Shown in pieces: positions 1-9,042 of a stretch of DNA of 64,000 nucleotides. The notes under the pieces are model-generated. The model did no database searches, had not been told where the DNA came from, and saw nothing but the letters and a program-made list of their open reading frames with translations. Numbering within the stretch: the stretch's first letter is position 1; each line of letters begins with the position of its first letter. Source of the stretch: an uncultured Lachnospiraceae bacterium (GTDB taxonomy: Bacteria > Bacillota > Clostridia > Lachnospirales > Lachnospiraceae); assembly GCA_910584585.1 (NCBI GenBank), contig CAJUBP010000001.1:62001-126000 (forward strand). The letters are read 5' to 3'. A program made the position numbers and the translations under genes.

Positions 1-1725
1 GGAGTATTCGCTGATAAAGCACGGCAGATATCCTTCCGCGTTGTACCATTTCACTTTGCCCGGAATATCTCTTACTCCGAAAGTAACCATTGTATTAGCA
101 TTATCTCTTAACTGATAGCTGCCGTCCAGATAAGCAATGGGCGCATGTTTGTCTCCCTCCCAGCCGAAAGAAGATGTCAGGCCCCTGTTGGATTCAAACA
201 TGTACTGGCCGTCCAGTTCTGATTTGAGACAGCTCTCATAAGCCTGTGACAGGAACAGATATGCCACATAGCATTCTCCGTTTGTTGCCTGTCCGCCGCT
301 GATTACAGATTCCGCGTACGCAATTTCTGATTCTAACTGATTGGCGTAAAATTCGTCATAGTCTCCTAAATTTAAGTCCTTAGCCTGACGGAGAATCTCT
401 TCCAGCTGTGTTTTATAGTCATTCAAGGTCTGATTTTGGGACAGTGCCGCTGCCTGGAGGTTGAAGTTTCCATATGAATGGTTTTTCTTTTTAATCTTTC
501 CTGTCACTGTCAGGCCTTTTCCTTCAGTAATCGTCACCTGATAAATTTTATTTACCACATTGCCGCCTGCCTGAAGCTCTTTATTTTCATAAATAGGTTT
601 GCTTTCACCGTCCAGATTGATGTATATCTCTGCGTCAGAATTCCATACGCCTGACACAAAAACCAGTTCACGATCATAATCTGCCGGAACAATTGTCATT
701 TTATAACCGGCGTCCTCAGTAATTTCCTGATTCACTGAACTTTCGTCCCCGTTTTTATAGTTAAATACAGCGCCTTTCGTGTTATTCTTCACTGCATTGT
801 CCGGGGTAACTCCATCTGACCAGGAATAACTGACAGGCGCGTCATTCATGGTAGTTGTCGCCTCGTTATTCAGCTTCTCATATGTAATTTTCGGCTCTAC
901 CTTTGCTTTGCGGACCGTTGTTCCATCATCCCCCTCAAAATGAATCCAATCCTCATCACCCATTTCTGTCAGATTCATTGTGGGCTGGCTGCTGACGTCT
1001 TTCACCTTCACAGAAATCGGGGAAGGCTCCGCACTTTTCAGGGTAATTCCGCCCAACGACATATTTCCGTCAAAATGTGTTTTTTCTGTCAGTGTCGCTG
1101 TTACTTCCACGGAATTATGTTCACGGATCACCAGCGTATATTTCTTCACCGGCGCCGCTCCCTCTGCCTTTAACTCTGTGGTATACACCGGCTCTGTCTC
1201 TCCGTTTACACAAATTCGGAAGGTTGCGGTCGCCTCCCAGATTCCGGAAACAAAGGTCAGCATTCTGGTTTCCTCTGCTGCCGGAAGAGAAATCTTATAA
1301 GTATTTCCTTCAATGGGCTGCCCTACCGAACTTGCGTCTCCCTTTTTATACATAAACGCTCCTGACTTCGGAGCCCGTGTCTGTGATTCCGTCACAGATC
1401 CGTCCGTCCAGGTATACAGCATGGGGGAATCACCCACCGGCTGAATCTCCTCTCCAGTAAGATTCTCAAACTTTATGGTTTCCGCAACATCTTTTTTCCT
1501 GTTAATTTCCTGTCCTGCAATATGTACCCAGTCCAGAGTTCCTTCCTCTGTCAGATTCAGTTCATCTCCAGCTGTCACTTTTTCAATTACCGCAACCAAG
1601 GGGTTCAAACCGCCCGGTTCATCATCTGCTTTGGGCGCGGCAAATGCCGGCATGATTCCGCCTGCTGCCATTGAAACACTTAGCAGAATGCTTAACAGCA
1701 TCTTTGTTGATTTCCTGCTCTTCAT
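1..1725 (-). CDS. secreted repeat protein, C-terminus off the left edge
   Basis: The frame is open from an ATG at 1725 to the window edge (575 codons seen). AGGAGG lies just upstream of the ATG. Residues 1-29 form a signal peptide (basic start, hydrophobic core, cleavage near AFA/APK). Two related segments of about 194 residues follow; each opens with a DW(V/I)H motif (near residues 65 and 259) and contains an (F)VSG(V/I)W patch. A helical FIVAR-like stretch (about 427-500) and the start of another domain (FESNRGLTSSFGWEGD region) come next. DWVH-type beta repeats are common in secreted carbohydrate-active proteins of gut Firmicutes, so a glycan-binding or glycoside hydrolase role is possible, but no catalytic residues are recognised. 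The protein is extracellular by inference. Confidence 0.75.
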   Translation of the reverse strand, partial: MKSRKSTKMLLSILLSVSMAAGGIMPAFAAPKADDEPGGLNPLVAVIEKVTAGDELNLTEEGTLDWVHIAGQEINRKKDVAETIKFENLTGEEIQPVGDSPMLYTWTDGSVTESQTRAPKSGAFMYKKGDASSVGQPIEGNTYKISLPAAEETRMLTFVSGIWEATATFRICVNGETEPVYTTELKAEGAAPVKKYTLVIREHNSVEVTATLTEKTHFDGNMSLGGITLKSAEPSPISVKVKDVSSQPTMNLTEMGDEDWIHFEGDDGTTVRKAKVEPKITYEKLNNEATTTMNDAPVSYSWSDGVTPDNAVKNNTKGAVFNYKNGDESSVNQEITEDAGYKMTIVPADYDRELVFVSGVWNSDAEIYINLDGESKPIYENKELQAGGNVVNKIYQVTITEGKGLTVTGKIKKKNHSYGNFNLQAAALSQNQTLNDYKTQLEEILRQAKDLNLGDYDEFYANQLESEIAYAESVISGGQATNGECYVAYLFLSQAYESCLKSELDGQYMFESNRGLTSSFGWEGDKHAPIAYLDGSYQLRDNANTMVTFGVRDIPGKVKWYNAEGYLPCFISEYS

Positions 1726-2340
1726 CTTTTCTCCTCCTTTTGTCTGATTTTTTGGCTGGTACTGTCTCTTGTACGTCTTAATTATAGCGAGCAGGGAATT
1801 TTCATTACATCATTTACTTTTACTTTTTCTTATGTTATTTTGCCTTTTTCTCTATAAATCAGGGGAAATATTGTAGATATTTTTACCATTTTCTTTTAAA
1901 TAATTGACGGATAATTCAGCATAATACACAAAATGGATTTTTATTCAAAGAAAACTCTTTTCTTTCCTCTTAGAATGAACTTTTAATACACGAACACGGG
2001 CGGAAAGGCAGGATGGAGTAGTACTAGAGCGTGTCTTAAAATTGCTTTCCGCAAAATGTCGTCCCAATTTACATCAGATTTTATGCTGAATTTAGGAGGT
2101 GTAGTGGGCTACATTGACTAAATTCAGCATGAAATCTGGTGTGAAGTGGGGCGGCAGATTGCGGGAATGAATTTTAAGACACGCTCTAGCATAATCCACC
2201 TTAAAATTGCTGACCTACTTTCATACCTTACTTGTCATAATTATATTGATTTTTATATTTATATGTGCTACTTTATTCCTGATTAGAACGACGTAAACCA
2301 AACGTTAACTTGATAATTGTAATACCTGTGGAAAATTCCT
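1726..2340. other. intergenic region with a MITE-like palindrome
   Basis: No credible ORF was seen. The stretch is AT-rich and holds the 166-bp palindrome listed separately. Just before the palindrome, 1985-2017 resembles the 5' edge of the structured repeat found at 24.5-25.4 kb. Confidence 0.6.
2024..2189. mobile_element. MITE-like 166-bp long inverted repeat
   Basis: Two arms of about 72 bp (2024-2095 and 2118-2189) are imperfectly complementary around a 22-nt centre. The outer 20 bp (CTAGAGCGTGTCTTAAAATT) are perfectly inverted at the right end, and the inner CTAAATTCAGCAT segment also pairs. There is no coding capacity. The architecture fits a miniature inverted-repeat transposable element; CTAG at both tips could be part of the repeat or a target duplication. 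The parent transposase is not in this window. Confidence 0.7.
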
Positions 2341-2967
2341 ATGTCTAAGAAAAAATTAACCATTTCAGAACAAATTGAAGATATGCACAAGAAAGGCATT
2401 ACCTTCCATTTCACTAATGAAAAGGATGCCTGTAAATTTTTGAGGCATAACAACTACTACTTTAAATTGAAATCCTATGGAAAAAACTATGATAAATATT
2501 TAACCACTGCCAAAAAAGGACAATATATCAACCTTGATTTTTCTTATCTTCAAGAACTTTCCATATTAGACATGTATCTAAGAATAAGCATAATTTCCAT
2601 GGCACTTGATATTGAAAACACAACTATTATATGACTTGAAATACAGTTTGAAATTTCAAAAATAAAAACTATTTCACAAAACGCCAAAGATAAATGGATG
2701 GCAAACCCCGTGATTCATGATTTCGTTATTTTAGTTTTTGTTTTTGTCAAACTGATTAAAAGCGTTGGTATCAAACAATCCGGAATTAATAACTTACATT
2801 GGCTTTTTAATGAACGTATGCTCAAACACAAAGAATATTTCTTGCATTTTTTCCGGAAAATACATATAATACTATTGATGAACAAAAAAACTTTCGTTTT
2901 TTCCGCGGAGACGATGCCTGCATTGTTTCCGTATTTTTTGCCCCAAAAGAGCCACCCTATTTCTTAG
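2341..2967 (+). pseudogene. Abi_2 (AbiD/AbiF-like) abortive-infection gene remnant
   Basis: The first 97 codons read as the N-terminus of an Abi_2 family protein: FLRHNNYYFKLKSYGKNY, then YINLDFSYLQELSILDMYLR and a region ending ALDIEN. The frame then breaks at 2632. A second open stretch (2698-2967) contains SVGIKQSGINNLHWLFNERM and HKEYFL, which looks like the C-terminal part of the same family, so the middle is deleted or frameshifted. Full-length family members are about 300 residues. Abi_2 proteins are linked to phage exclusion; this copy should be inactive. It is one of few plus-strand genes here, suggesting acquisition. Confidence 0.65.
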
Positions 2968-2983
2968 AAAGCTCTTTTGGGGC
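2940..2983. terminator. hairpin after the Abi_2 remnant
   Basis: A 13-bp perfect inverted repeat (GCCCCAAAAGAGC and its complement) flanks an 18-nt loop. Neither strand has a proper U-run after the stem, so it is either a weak or bidirectional terminator or a repeat scar. Confidence 0.4.
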
Positions 2984-3095
2984 TATTAACGTGTCATTTT
3001 AGTAACAGTGAAACCGAAGGCTGAACTGTTACCCACTTTAACCATCTTTCAAAATCAGATATTGATTTCATTTCCTCTGTTTGCGGCCAATCTCT

Positions 3096-3806
3096 CTAAA
3101 TACTGAAATCGTATTTCCCGCCAACTCCTGACACTTGCTCTGCCCGGATATCATCCCAGTTGACTTTCTTGATTTTCTCCAAAAGCTCTTCCATGCTGTT
3201 TGCCTGAACTGTGGCGCGCTTGACGGTTCTGTCATTCTTGGAATAAATATCGTTTCGGTTCTTCTGATTCTCTGTGCGCTTTGCATCCCTGGAATCTTCA
3301 ATCCGCTCTTTCTGTTTTGCGCTTGATTTCTCCAGTTCCGCAAAAAGGCTGGTGGAACCGTCGTCACGGAATTCTATTCCGATTCGGGTGATTTCCGTAT
3401 CTTTCGTTCCTGCAGCGCCCAACGCCTGCTGGTATCCGAACTTCTGGTTAATCTCTTTGGACATGCGCACAGCGCCTTCCATGTCCTTAGTTTTCTCTTC
3501 CAGGTATTTCTCATCGGAAGCCATTTTCTCCAGTTCGTCACTGGAAAACAACACGGAAAATTCTTTGGTTCCCTTAGAAAGCATTTCTTTGGCATTGTCG
3601 CCCTTGTTCATCACCATGAAATCCATGTCTTTGTATTTGCTTCTGAGCTGTTTCAATACGTCCTGGGCCTGGCGGGAAAGACCTGATTCTTTCTTCTTAT
3701 CCACGTAGCCCGCCTGAGTCTTTTCTGACTGATATTTTGTTCTCTGATCGACTTTGGGGTTGTTATAGTAACTGTTTACCTGTTGATATGCGCCTACCTG
3801 TACCAT
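3096..3806 (-). CDS. DUF6033 family protein
   Basis: The chosen start is the ATG at 3806 (MVQVGAYQQVNSYY), because AGGAGG sits 7 nt upstream; the longer frame to 3920 has no such support. The product is 236 residues, hydrophilic and without signal peptide or membrane segment. The layout (short N-terminal GAYQ motif, a YKDMDFMVMN segment, a long charged C-terminal half with coiled-coil tendency) matches the DUF6033 family of Lachnospiraceae as I remember it. Its function is unknown. It stands alone, with degraded genes on both sides. Confidence 0.7.
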   Translation of the reverse strand: MVQVGAYQQVNSYYNNPKVDQRTKYQSEKTQAGYVDKKKESGLSRQAQDVLKQLRSKYKDMDFMVMNKGDNAKEMLSKGTKEFSVLFSSDELEKMASDEKYLEEKTKDMEGAVRMSKEINQKFGYQQALGAAGTKDTEITRIGIEFRDDGSTSLFAELEKSSAKQKERIEDSRDAKRTENQKNRNDIYSKNDRTVKRATVQANSMEELLEKIKKVNWDDIRAEQVSGVGGKYDFSI

Positions 3807-3995
3807 ATGTTTGTCCTCCTTGAGCTTAATTTGAAATCCTTTTCCGGCATAGATTGCCTTTTCTATTTTATCGGCAGATGAGGTCTGATTTATTACCTTT
3901 ATCTGGCATTTGGCTTTCAATTTCTTTTATCAGAATAAACATAAATCTCTGATAATTTCTGTTCTAAAGTTCCTTCTTTGACATATTTTAATGCG

Positions 3996-4528
3996 TCAAT
4001 CTGCCGAAAATTCATTTACATAATCTTTATCCATTCCATCTGCGCCATACAATCTCCACATAACGCTCGGCGCAGTCTGAAACATATAGTCAAAATCCGA
4101 ATTGCCCAAAAGAAGCATACCTGCATGGGGAATTTTGCCTTCTATTATGAGTTTTATTTTTGTGAGAAACTGCTCATCACTCATAGCATCCACTTCTGCT
4201 GATATATGCTCCTGATTCATTTTTTCTTTGTATTTCTTGCGTGCCAAATCTATTGCGGCTTTGTCCAAATGCTCTATCGTTGCTTTTTCTAATACTTGTT
4301 TTGACCAGTCCTTTCGCTCCTGGGAACGGATCGCGTCTATTTTATATTGCTTCAGCGCTTTGCTTCATTGCTGATTACAGAAAAATATCTTCCGATTTTA
4401 TCTGTATCGTAGCCACCCTTGGCCTCTTTAAATTCAACAATTTCATATTCCCAACGCTCCATGAGATTTTCTAGGATTTCATAATATTCGACATTTTTTA
4501 CAGATTTGCTATATTCAAAATAAGGCAT
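3996..4528 (-). pseudogene. AlbA_2-type ATP-binding protein, broken copy (module copy A)
   Basis: From the ATG at 4528 (MPYFEYSKSVKNVEYY, preceded by AGAGGTG) the frame encodes the start of an AlbA_2/Schlafen-like domain up to ISNEAKR and stops at 4352. A second frame continues with KIDAIRSQERKDW and runs to 3996 (IDLARKKYKEK, then an LLLGNSDF patch), which is a downstream part of the same protein family. Most of the AlbA domain core is therefore deleted and the C-terminus is missing. Full-length relatives are about 500 residues with a C-terminal HATPase_c_4 and winged-helix region. A second, differently damaged copy lies at 8376-9017. Confidence 0.7.
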
Positions 4529-4566
4529 AAACACACCTCTTCATTCTGATTCTTTATACAACCATT

Positions 4567-4802
4567 AGAAATTCCGATAATCCATATGGTTGAAATCCTA
4601 ATTTCTCCATCAAATTTTGGGAGACAATATTATCCGTATCCACCCTGCTTGCAAACTCATGGCGATTGGACATATTGGCAACCGTTTCCAAATACATTTT
4701 TAAGACTCTGTATCCATATCCCTGATGACAGTACTACTTCCCGTCCATCGCAACCTAATTTTTTCAAAAGCTTCAGTTCGTCAAGCAGTTGCTTTTTCTC
4801 AA
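4567..4802 (-). pseudogene. GNAT acetyltransferase, internally deleted copy (module copy A)
   Basis: Positions 4567-4731 match 9188-9352 and 4732-4802 match 9751-9821 of the intact acetyltransferase gene at 9043-9849, with only scattered substitutions. The intervening 398 bp, which encode the coiled-coil and the first half of the catalytic fold, are missing, and both ends are lost. It cannot encode an enzyme. Confidence 0.8.
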
Positions 4803-5368
4803 TTTTCTATCTGCTTCAGTAACTGTTCCATGTTTTCCCTATGCGGAATAATAATTTCTATATCTACTTCAGAATGAACACTCACATATGCCGTAAGCAC
4901 ATCCATTAAGTTGTCTTTAGACTTCATATAATCTTCAATGATAACTTCATCACTAAATCCAAGTCGTTTTAAAATTATCGCCGATACTACACCAGTACGG
5001 TCTTTACCCGCCGTACAAAAATACATCACATTGGATTCTGCATTCATGATTATATCAATAATCTTCTCCATCTTCTCATCTACCATCTGTCGATAAACAA
5101 TATGCAAATGTTCAAGCGACTTTGGAGTATCACCGCCGCCTGTAACTGGAAGATGAAAATACCTAAATCCGGCTTTTCCCTTAAGGAAACATGATTTTTT
5201 CACAATCTCTTCCTCTGATCGCAAATCTACAATTGTAATTATATTGTTATCCAACAACCACTGAACTTCCTCATCAGTCAAATTCTCTGGGGCGTCACTT
5301 CTAATATATCTCATCGTGCCTGTCGGCAGTGCACGCGTGTTTCTTGTTGATTGTAATAAAGAACTCAT
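4799..5368 (-). CDS. tyrosine-protein phosphatase (Y_phosphatase3 family)
   Basis: The product is 189 residues from the ATG at 5368 (MSSLLQSTRNTRALP), chosen for its GAGGAT upstream; a GTG five codons earlier is possible. It has the P-loop signature CTAGKDRTG (Cys118 to Arg124) of cysteine-dependent phosphatases. Upstream, LPTGTMRYIRSDAPE and IVDLRSEEEI are typical of the Y_phosphatase3 (PF13350) group. It is cytoplasmic and presumably hydrolyses phosphotyrosine or phosphoinositide-like substrates; the true substrate is unknown. This is the intact member of a duplicated pair: the other copy (10010-10095) has lost all but 25 codons. Confidence 0.85.
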   Translation of the reverse strand: MSSLLQSTRNTRALPTGTMRYIRSDAPENLTDEEVQWLLDNNIITIVDLRSEEEIVKKSCFLKGKAGFRYFHLPVTGGGDTPKSLEHLHIVYRQMVDEKMEKIIDIIMNAESNVMYFCTAGKDRTGVVSAIILKRLGFSDEVIIEDYMKSKDNLMDVLTAYVSVHSEVDIEIIIPHRENMEQLLKQIEN

Positions 5369-5382
5369 CTGGATAATCCTCA

Positions 5383-5784
5383 CACATATGATTTTTTAAT
5401 TATAACACTTTTAAATTCTATTTACCAATATAAAATATAAGGCATAGCATCCGCCATGCCCTACTCTTCTTCAACATAAAATACTATTACAATTCTTCTT
5501 TGGACGTGTGCCAAAGAATTTATTGTAATTAAGCAAAGGGAGTCACGAGCGGACCCCCTATTTTTAATTTATTTTAGAGCCATTTTAAAGCCACAAGCCA
5601 TTTTCAATAAAATTCCGGCAAATGGCTTTTCCTTTTGTTCCCTATTATTTTCAAGTATTAAGAAACCGCAACCCCTTGATTTCTCAAAGAATTGCGGTGC
5701 TTATTTTACTTATTTGGCTCTAACCACAAGATGATTCAATGATAGAAGCCACACGGCCAGATCCTACTGTACGACCACCCTCAC
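5383..5784. repeat. duplicated tuf 3' flank (copy A of 10088-10489)
   Basis: These 402 bp align to 10088-10489 at a constant offset of 4705 with few substitutions and no visible gap. They carry the same intergenic hairpins, including the tuf terminator (here 5665-5698), and the last codons of tuf. Confidence 0.85.
5720..5784 (-). pseudogene. 3' end fragment of a second tuf
   Basis: It encodes only EGGRTVGSGRVASIIE, as at the end of EF-Tu. The normal TAA stop is mutated to TCA, which adds SSCG before a TAG at 5720. Upstream of 5784 the match to tuf ends abruptly. No other part of a second tuf is present in the window. Confidence 0.85.
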
Positions 5785-6058
5785 GGTTTTCTTTGGTGGA
5801 AATTGATGTAATTTTATATGATTTTTGAGGCTTTTTCAGTGCTTTTTTCTTTGATATACGCCTTGTATCTGAGGTTTTGGAGTTTTTTGTTATCATGGTG
5901 TTATCACGGAGCAAATTGCGTCTGTTTCGCTGTTAATGCGTTTTTCAATGCGTCTCCACTCAAAAAAACGCATTTAGAACGCATTATAAACGCACTGAAT
6001 TTCATTTATATGAATTACCTAATCACTATTTAGGCAATTCATTTTTTGAAAAGCTATT
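5785..6058. other. non-coding junction region with a hairpin
   Basis: Between the tuf fragment and the next gene I see no supported ORF. It contains several AACGCA/TGCGTT words in both orientations (5930-5995). An imperfect hairpin at 6011-6041 (TGAATTxCCTAA / TTAGGxAATTCA) is followed on the plus strand by a T-run. Confidence 0.45.
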
Positions 6059-7606
6059 TTAATCATCTTCTGACAAATTCGCAGCAATACGATAAACTAT
6101 ATTGTTGGTACTCCCCACTGCCACTATATATCTTGTACTTGTGAGCATTTTAAAATATCTTCGCACTGTCGCGGCAGACTTGCCCGTAACTGCTTCCGCT
6201 TCTTTAGGAGTTATTTCTCCATACTTTTCCATAAAACCAACAATTGTACTGACTTTATTATAATCTTTTTGTGTCAAAACTTCGCTCAAAACTTCGCTCA
6301 AACTTCGCTCATTTTTTTGAGCGAAGTTTTCAAAATTAAAGCCATCATGAATTTTTATCGTTGTTATCATGTAGGTTCTGTCTGCATCCGTTTCAAATTC
6401 CGGCAACGGAGAACCATTCCTTTTTAATTCGCGCAATATTTTGGATATGCCTGTGGACTTCTTCTCAGACAAATCAATTTCCTTGAAGAACTCTCCAATC
6501 TTAGGGTTGCGATATCTCCTTGCCCTGACTTTTCCTGCCGCAAACTTTTCCATATCAATGTAGTGATCTGGTCCCGGAAAATTAATAATTTGTATCTGGT
6601 CTAAATATACACGAATCTCTACTGGAACATCCTCTTTATAATTTTTGTGTAAAACTGCGTTTACAACCGCTTCCTCCAATGCATTGTACGGATAATTAAA
6701 AAAACGGTCTGCTTCCGCCCTCCCATCGACCTTTACTACCTTTTCCTCAATTACAGTTGTCTTAATATAGTCTAGCGCATCTCTTACCTGCTTCCATATC
6801 GGACCGTAAAATATCTTCTCTGTAAAATCTGATGCCTCCGCCTCTTCATCATAAAAACGCACCATCTCAATCTTGCTTCCTGCAATTAACTTGTCCGGTC
6901 TTTCCCCAAACATAAGCAAACCAATATTTTTAATTGCAATCCCTTCGTCTTTTTCCTCTGCCACTTCCTCAGATACCAACAAATCCTCCAAAGAACGCAC
7001 ATTCAGTTCTTCTATCAATGAACTATTGCTTTCCCTGATAAAGTCCTCCAAATACCCTCTGCGTATATGTTCCATAGATGCCCGATTATTAATACGATCC
7101 ACAAAGGGTATAGAAGCAAATTTTTCAAAAAGTTCCGCTAATTCACTTTGTTTTGCTTCTATTGTAAGCGATGCCGGGCGAATCCAATACTTCATAGTAC
7201 TGTTTTGCCCTTTTCCTGATTCCTTTTTGGAATAAACATCGACAGGCGCCTGATAAGGTCCCGCATCTCCTGCCGCGCATTTCATATAGACCAAATTTAC
7301 CCCTTTATATTCCACCACATCAATTTTAGGAATATAGCGAGGTTCAATTTTATTGCAATACTGAAATATTTTCAGTTGAATACCATCAAGCAATTCAGCG
7401 GGCGACCCCACTGGCGGTAAAACAGGGATTCCATTTTCCGCTTTTACACCAATTACAAGGTATCCGCCGTCTACCCCGGCAATATCATTTGCATAGGCAC
7501 ATATTGTATGCACAATATCCGCAGGATTAAAGCCTTCCTTGTACTCTATTCGATTTTACTCTACCTTGCGCCCTTCCAGCAGGGTTTCTATTTTTATCGG
7601 AATCAT
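6059..7606 (-). pseudogene. AlbA_2/HATPase_c_4 ATP-binding protein interrupted by an in-frame stop
   Basis: From the ATG at 7606 (MIPIKIETLLEGRKVE) the frame meets a TAA at 7558-7556 and then continues without a shift (NRIEYKEGFNPADIVHTICAYAND) for another 499 codons. Family members normally begin just like this, with a residue where the stop is. Downstream are the AlbA_2 core (GGYLVIGV), the NAVLHKNY segment typical of the HATPase_c_4 part, and a C-terminal winged helix (EITPKEAEAVTGKSAATVRR). Reinitiation at the GTG at 7513 would give a 484-residue protein lacking the first beta-hairpin. Function of the family is uncertain (nucleic-acid binding or transcription regulation). Confidence 0.75.
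6277..6330. repeat. short tandem and inverted repeat inside the AlbA gene
   Basis: The word AAACTTCGCTC occurs three times in a row (about 6277-6310) and its complement GAGCGAAGTTTT at 6319-6330. It encodes the odd ERSLSEVLSEVL stretch in the linker before the winged helix and can form a hairpin. Confidence 0.7.
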
Positions 7607-7752
7607 AAAATTGTCTCTCCATTTTTCCTTTCAAGTGTAATATTTCCAAATGTCATTTCCTACTTCACAAGCACTTAATCTACATAGACAACAAGGCTAC
7701 ACCATCAAGGATGATGTTGTTCCGGTTACCTGATTAGGCGTTGTGTCTATAT

Positions 7753-7998
7753 TCAGTTTTCAAAACCACCTATTGAGATGGTTTGTTTGCTATGCCCTTT
7801 ATTTCTTGGCTGTCCTCTACTTATTTGTTTCAAACTTCCTTCATCAGAAAATAATCTAGGCACTATTATTTTAATTTCTTCTATATATGATTTCTTCTCT
7901 AGAAGAATTGCTTTTTCCCTTTCCTCATTTGTAAAAACAGGAAAATCAAATCGTGTTGTTTCATCCAAAATATTATCAATTTCTATTTTTAGCGCTTT
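7753..7998 (-). pseudogene. small ORF or gene fragment of unknown family
   Basis: An open frame at 7753-7968 encodes DETTRFDFPVFTNEEREK and an IEEIKIIVPRLFSDEG segment, 71 residues. Just upstream, GGAGGAGG precedes an ATG at about 7998 that is in a different frame; one frameshift would join them (giving KIEIDNILDETTRFDF). I do not recognise the family. It most likely is a decayed or truncated gene. Confidence 0.35.
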
Positions 7999-8375
7999 TC
8001 ATAAGCCTCCTCCTAGCGCTAACTCTTTAAACTCCTCAAAATACAACAATATTTTCTCAGGGAATCAAAAAATTCATTTTTACATAATATCAATTTGCAT
8101 TTACAATTGTATCATTTACAAACTCCATTTACAACCATAAAGCATGGGCATATCAACCGCCAAAATTCAAAATAAGGGAACTACGCGCAAGTTCCCTCTA
8201 TTTTATCTATACATAATTTTTCTTCGCTATTCTTCCTCTGCTTTCTAACATTTTTAATTTTTATAAACAATTGTCCAGACAAGCGACAATTACAAAACGC
8301 TCTCGTTTAAATCTTGGATAATTCTTGTTTAAACCTCGGATAACCTTGTTTAAATTGCACTTTTAAAACAAGATC
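7999..8375. other. non-coding stretch with a terminator-like hairpin
   Basis: No gene is seen. A hairpin with stem GGGAACT/AGTTCCC at 8176-8196 is followed by U-rich sequence on both strands and could end transcription of the 8.4-9.9 kb minus-strand genes. Confidence 0.45.
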
Positions 8376-9017
8376 TCACTTTAATATCCAATTAGACTTT
8401 TGTTGATTTGCTGAATCTGTATCAATAATACCTTGCTTTCTTAGCGTTGTAAGCATATTCCGTATTTTGTTTTCTTTTTGGACATCACTCAAAGCATTTG
8501 GCAACTTATCCCACAACAACTCCCGAATCTCTTTCTTTTTGGCTTTTTTATACTGCTTCAGGTATTTTTATTTTTGTACGAAACTGCTCATCATTCATAA
8601 CATCCACTTCTGCTGAAATGTGTTCTTGATTCATTTTTTCTTTGTATTTCTCACGCGCCAAATCTATTGCGGCTTTGTCCAAATGCTCTATCGTAGCTTT
8701 TTCTAATACTTGTTTTGACCAATCCTTTCGCTCCTGTGAACGGATCGCATCTATCTTATATTATTTCAGCGCAACAAGGCTTTCCCCTGCGCGTTCATAA
8801 TAATTCGTCTTCCAATCTGTCGGAATACCCGTTGCTGCTGTCGCAAATTTGCTTCATTGCTGATTGCAGAAAAATATCTTCCTATTTTATCTGTATCGTA
8901 GCCACCCTTGGCTTCTTTAAATTCAACAATCTCATATTCCCAACGCTCCATGAGATTTTCCAAGATTTCATAATATTCAACATCTTTTACAGATTTGCTA
9001 TACTCAAAATAAGGCAT
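8376..9017 (-). pseudogene. AlbA_2-type ATP-binding protein, internally deleted (module copy B)
   Basis: The ATG at 9017 starts MPYFEYSKSVKDVEYY, nearly identical to copy A. The AlbA frame runs to ISNEANLR and then shifts. Further fragments in other frames give KIDAIRSQERKDW, IDLAREKYKEK and finally a C-terminal helical domain (KKKEIRELLWDKLPNALSD, ending SNWILK at 8376). This copy keeps the C-terminus that copy A lost, but the ATPase core is missing. Confidence 0.7.
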
Positions 9018-9042
9018 AGACACACCTCTTCTTTCCGCTTCC

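Noticed and set aside
2698..2967. An 89-residue plus-strand ORF as a separate gene
   Set aside because: It reads better as the C-terminal relic of the Abi_2 gene; no ribosome binding site precedes it.
5720..5914. A 64-residue ORF ending in EF-Tu residues
   Set aside because: Its second half is the duplicated tuf tail in frame by chance; the first half has no ribosome binding site or recognisable family.
5785..6010. An integrase tail or attachment site next to the tuf fragment
   Set aside because: The repeated AACGCA/TGCGTT words suggested an att site, but no integrase domain or core repeat at a second site was found; the tuf duplication extends far into flanking genes, unlike an att duplication.
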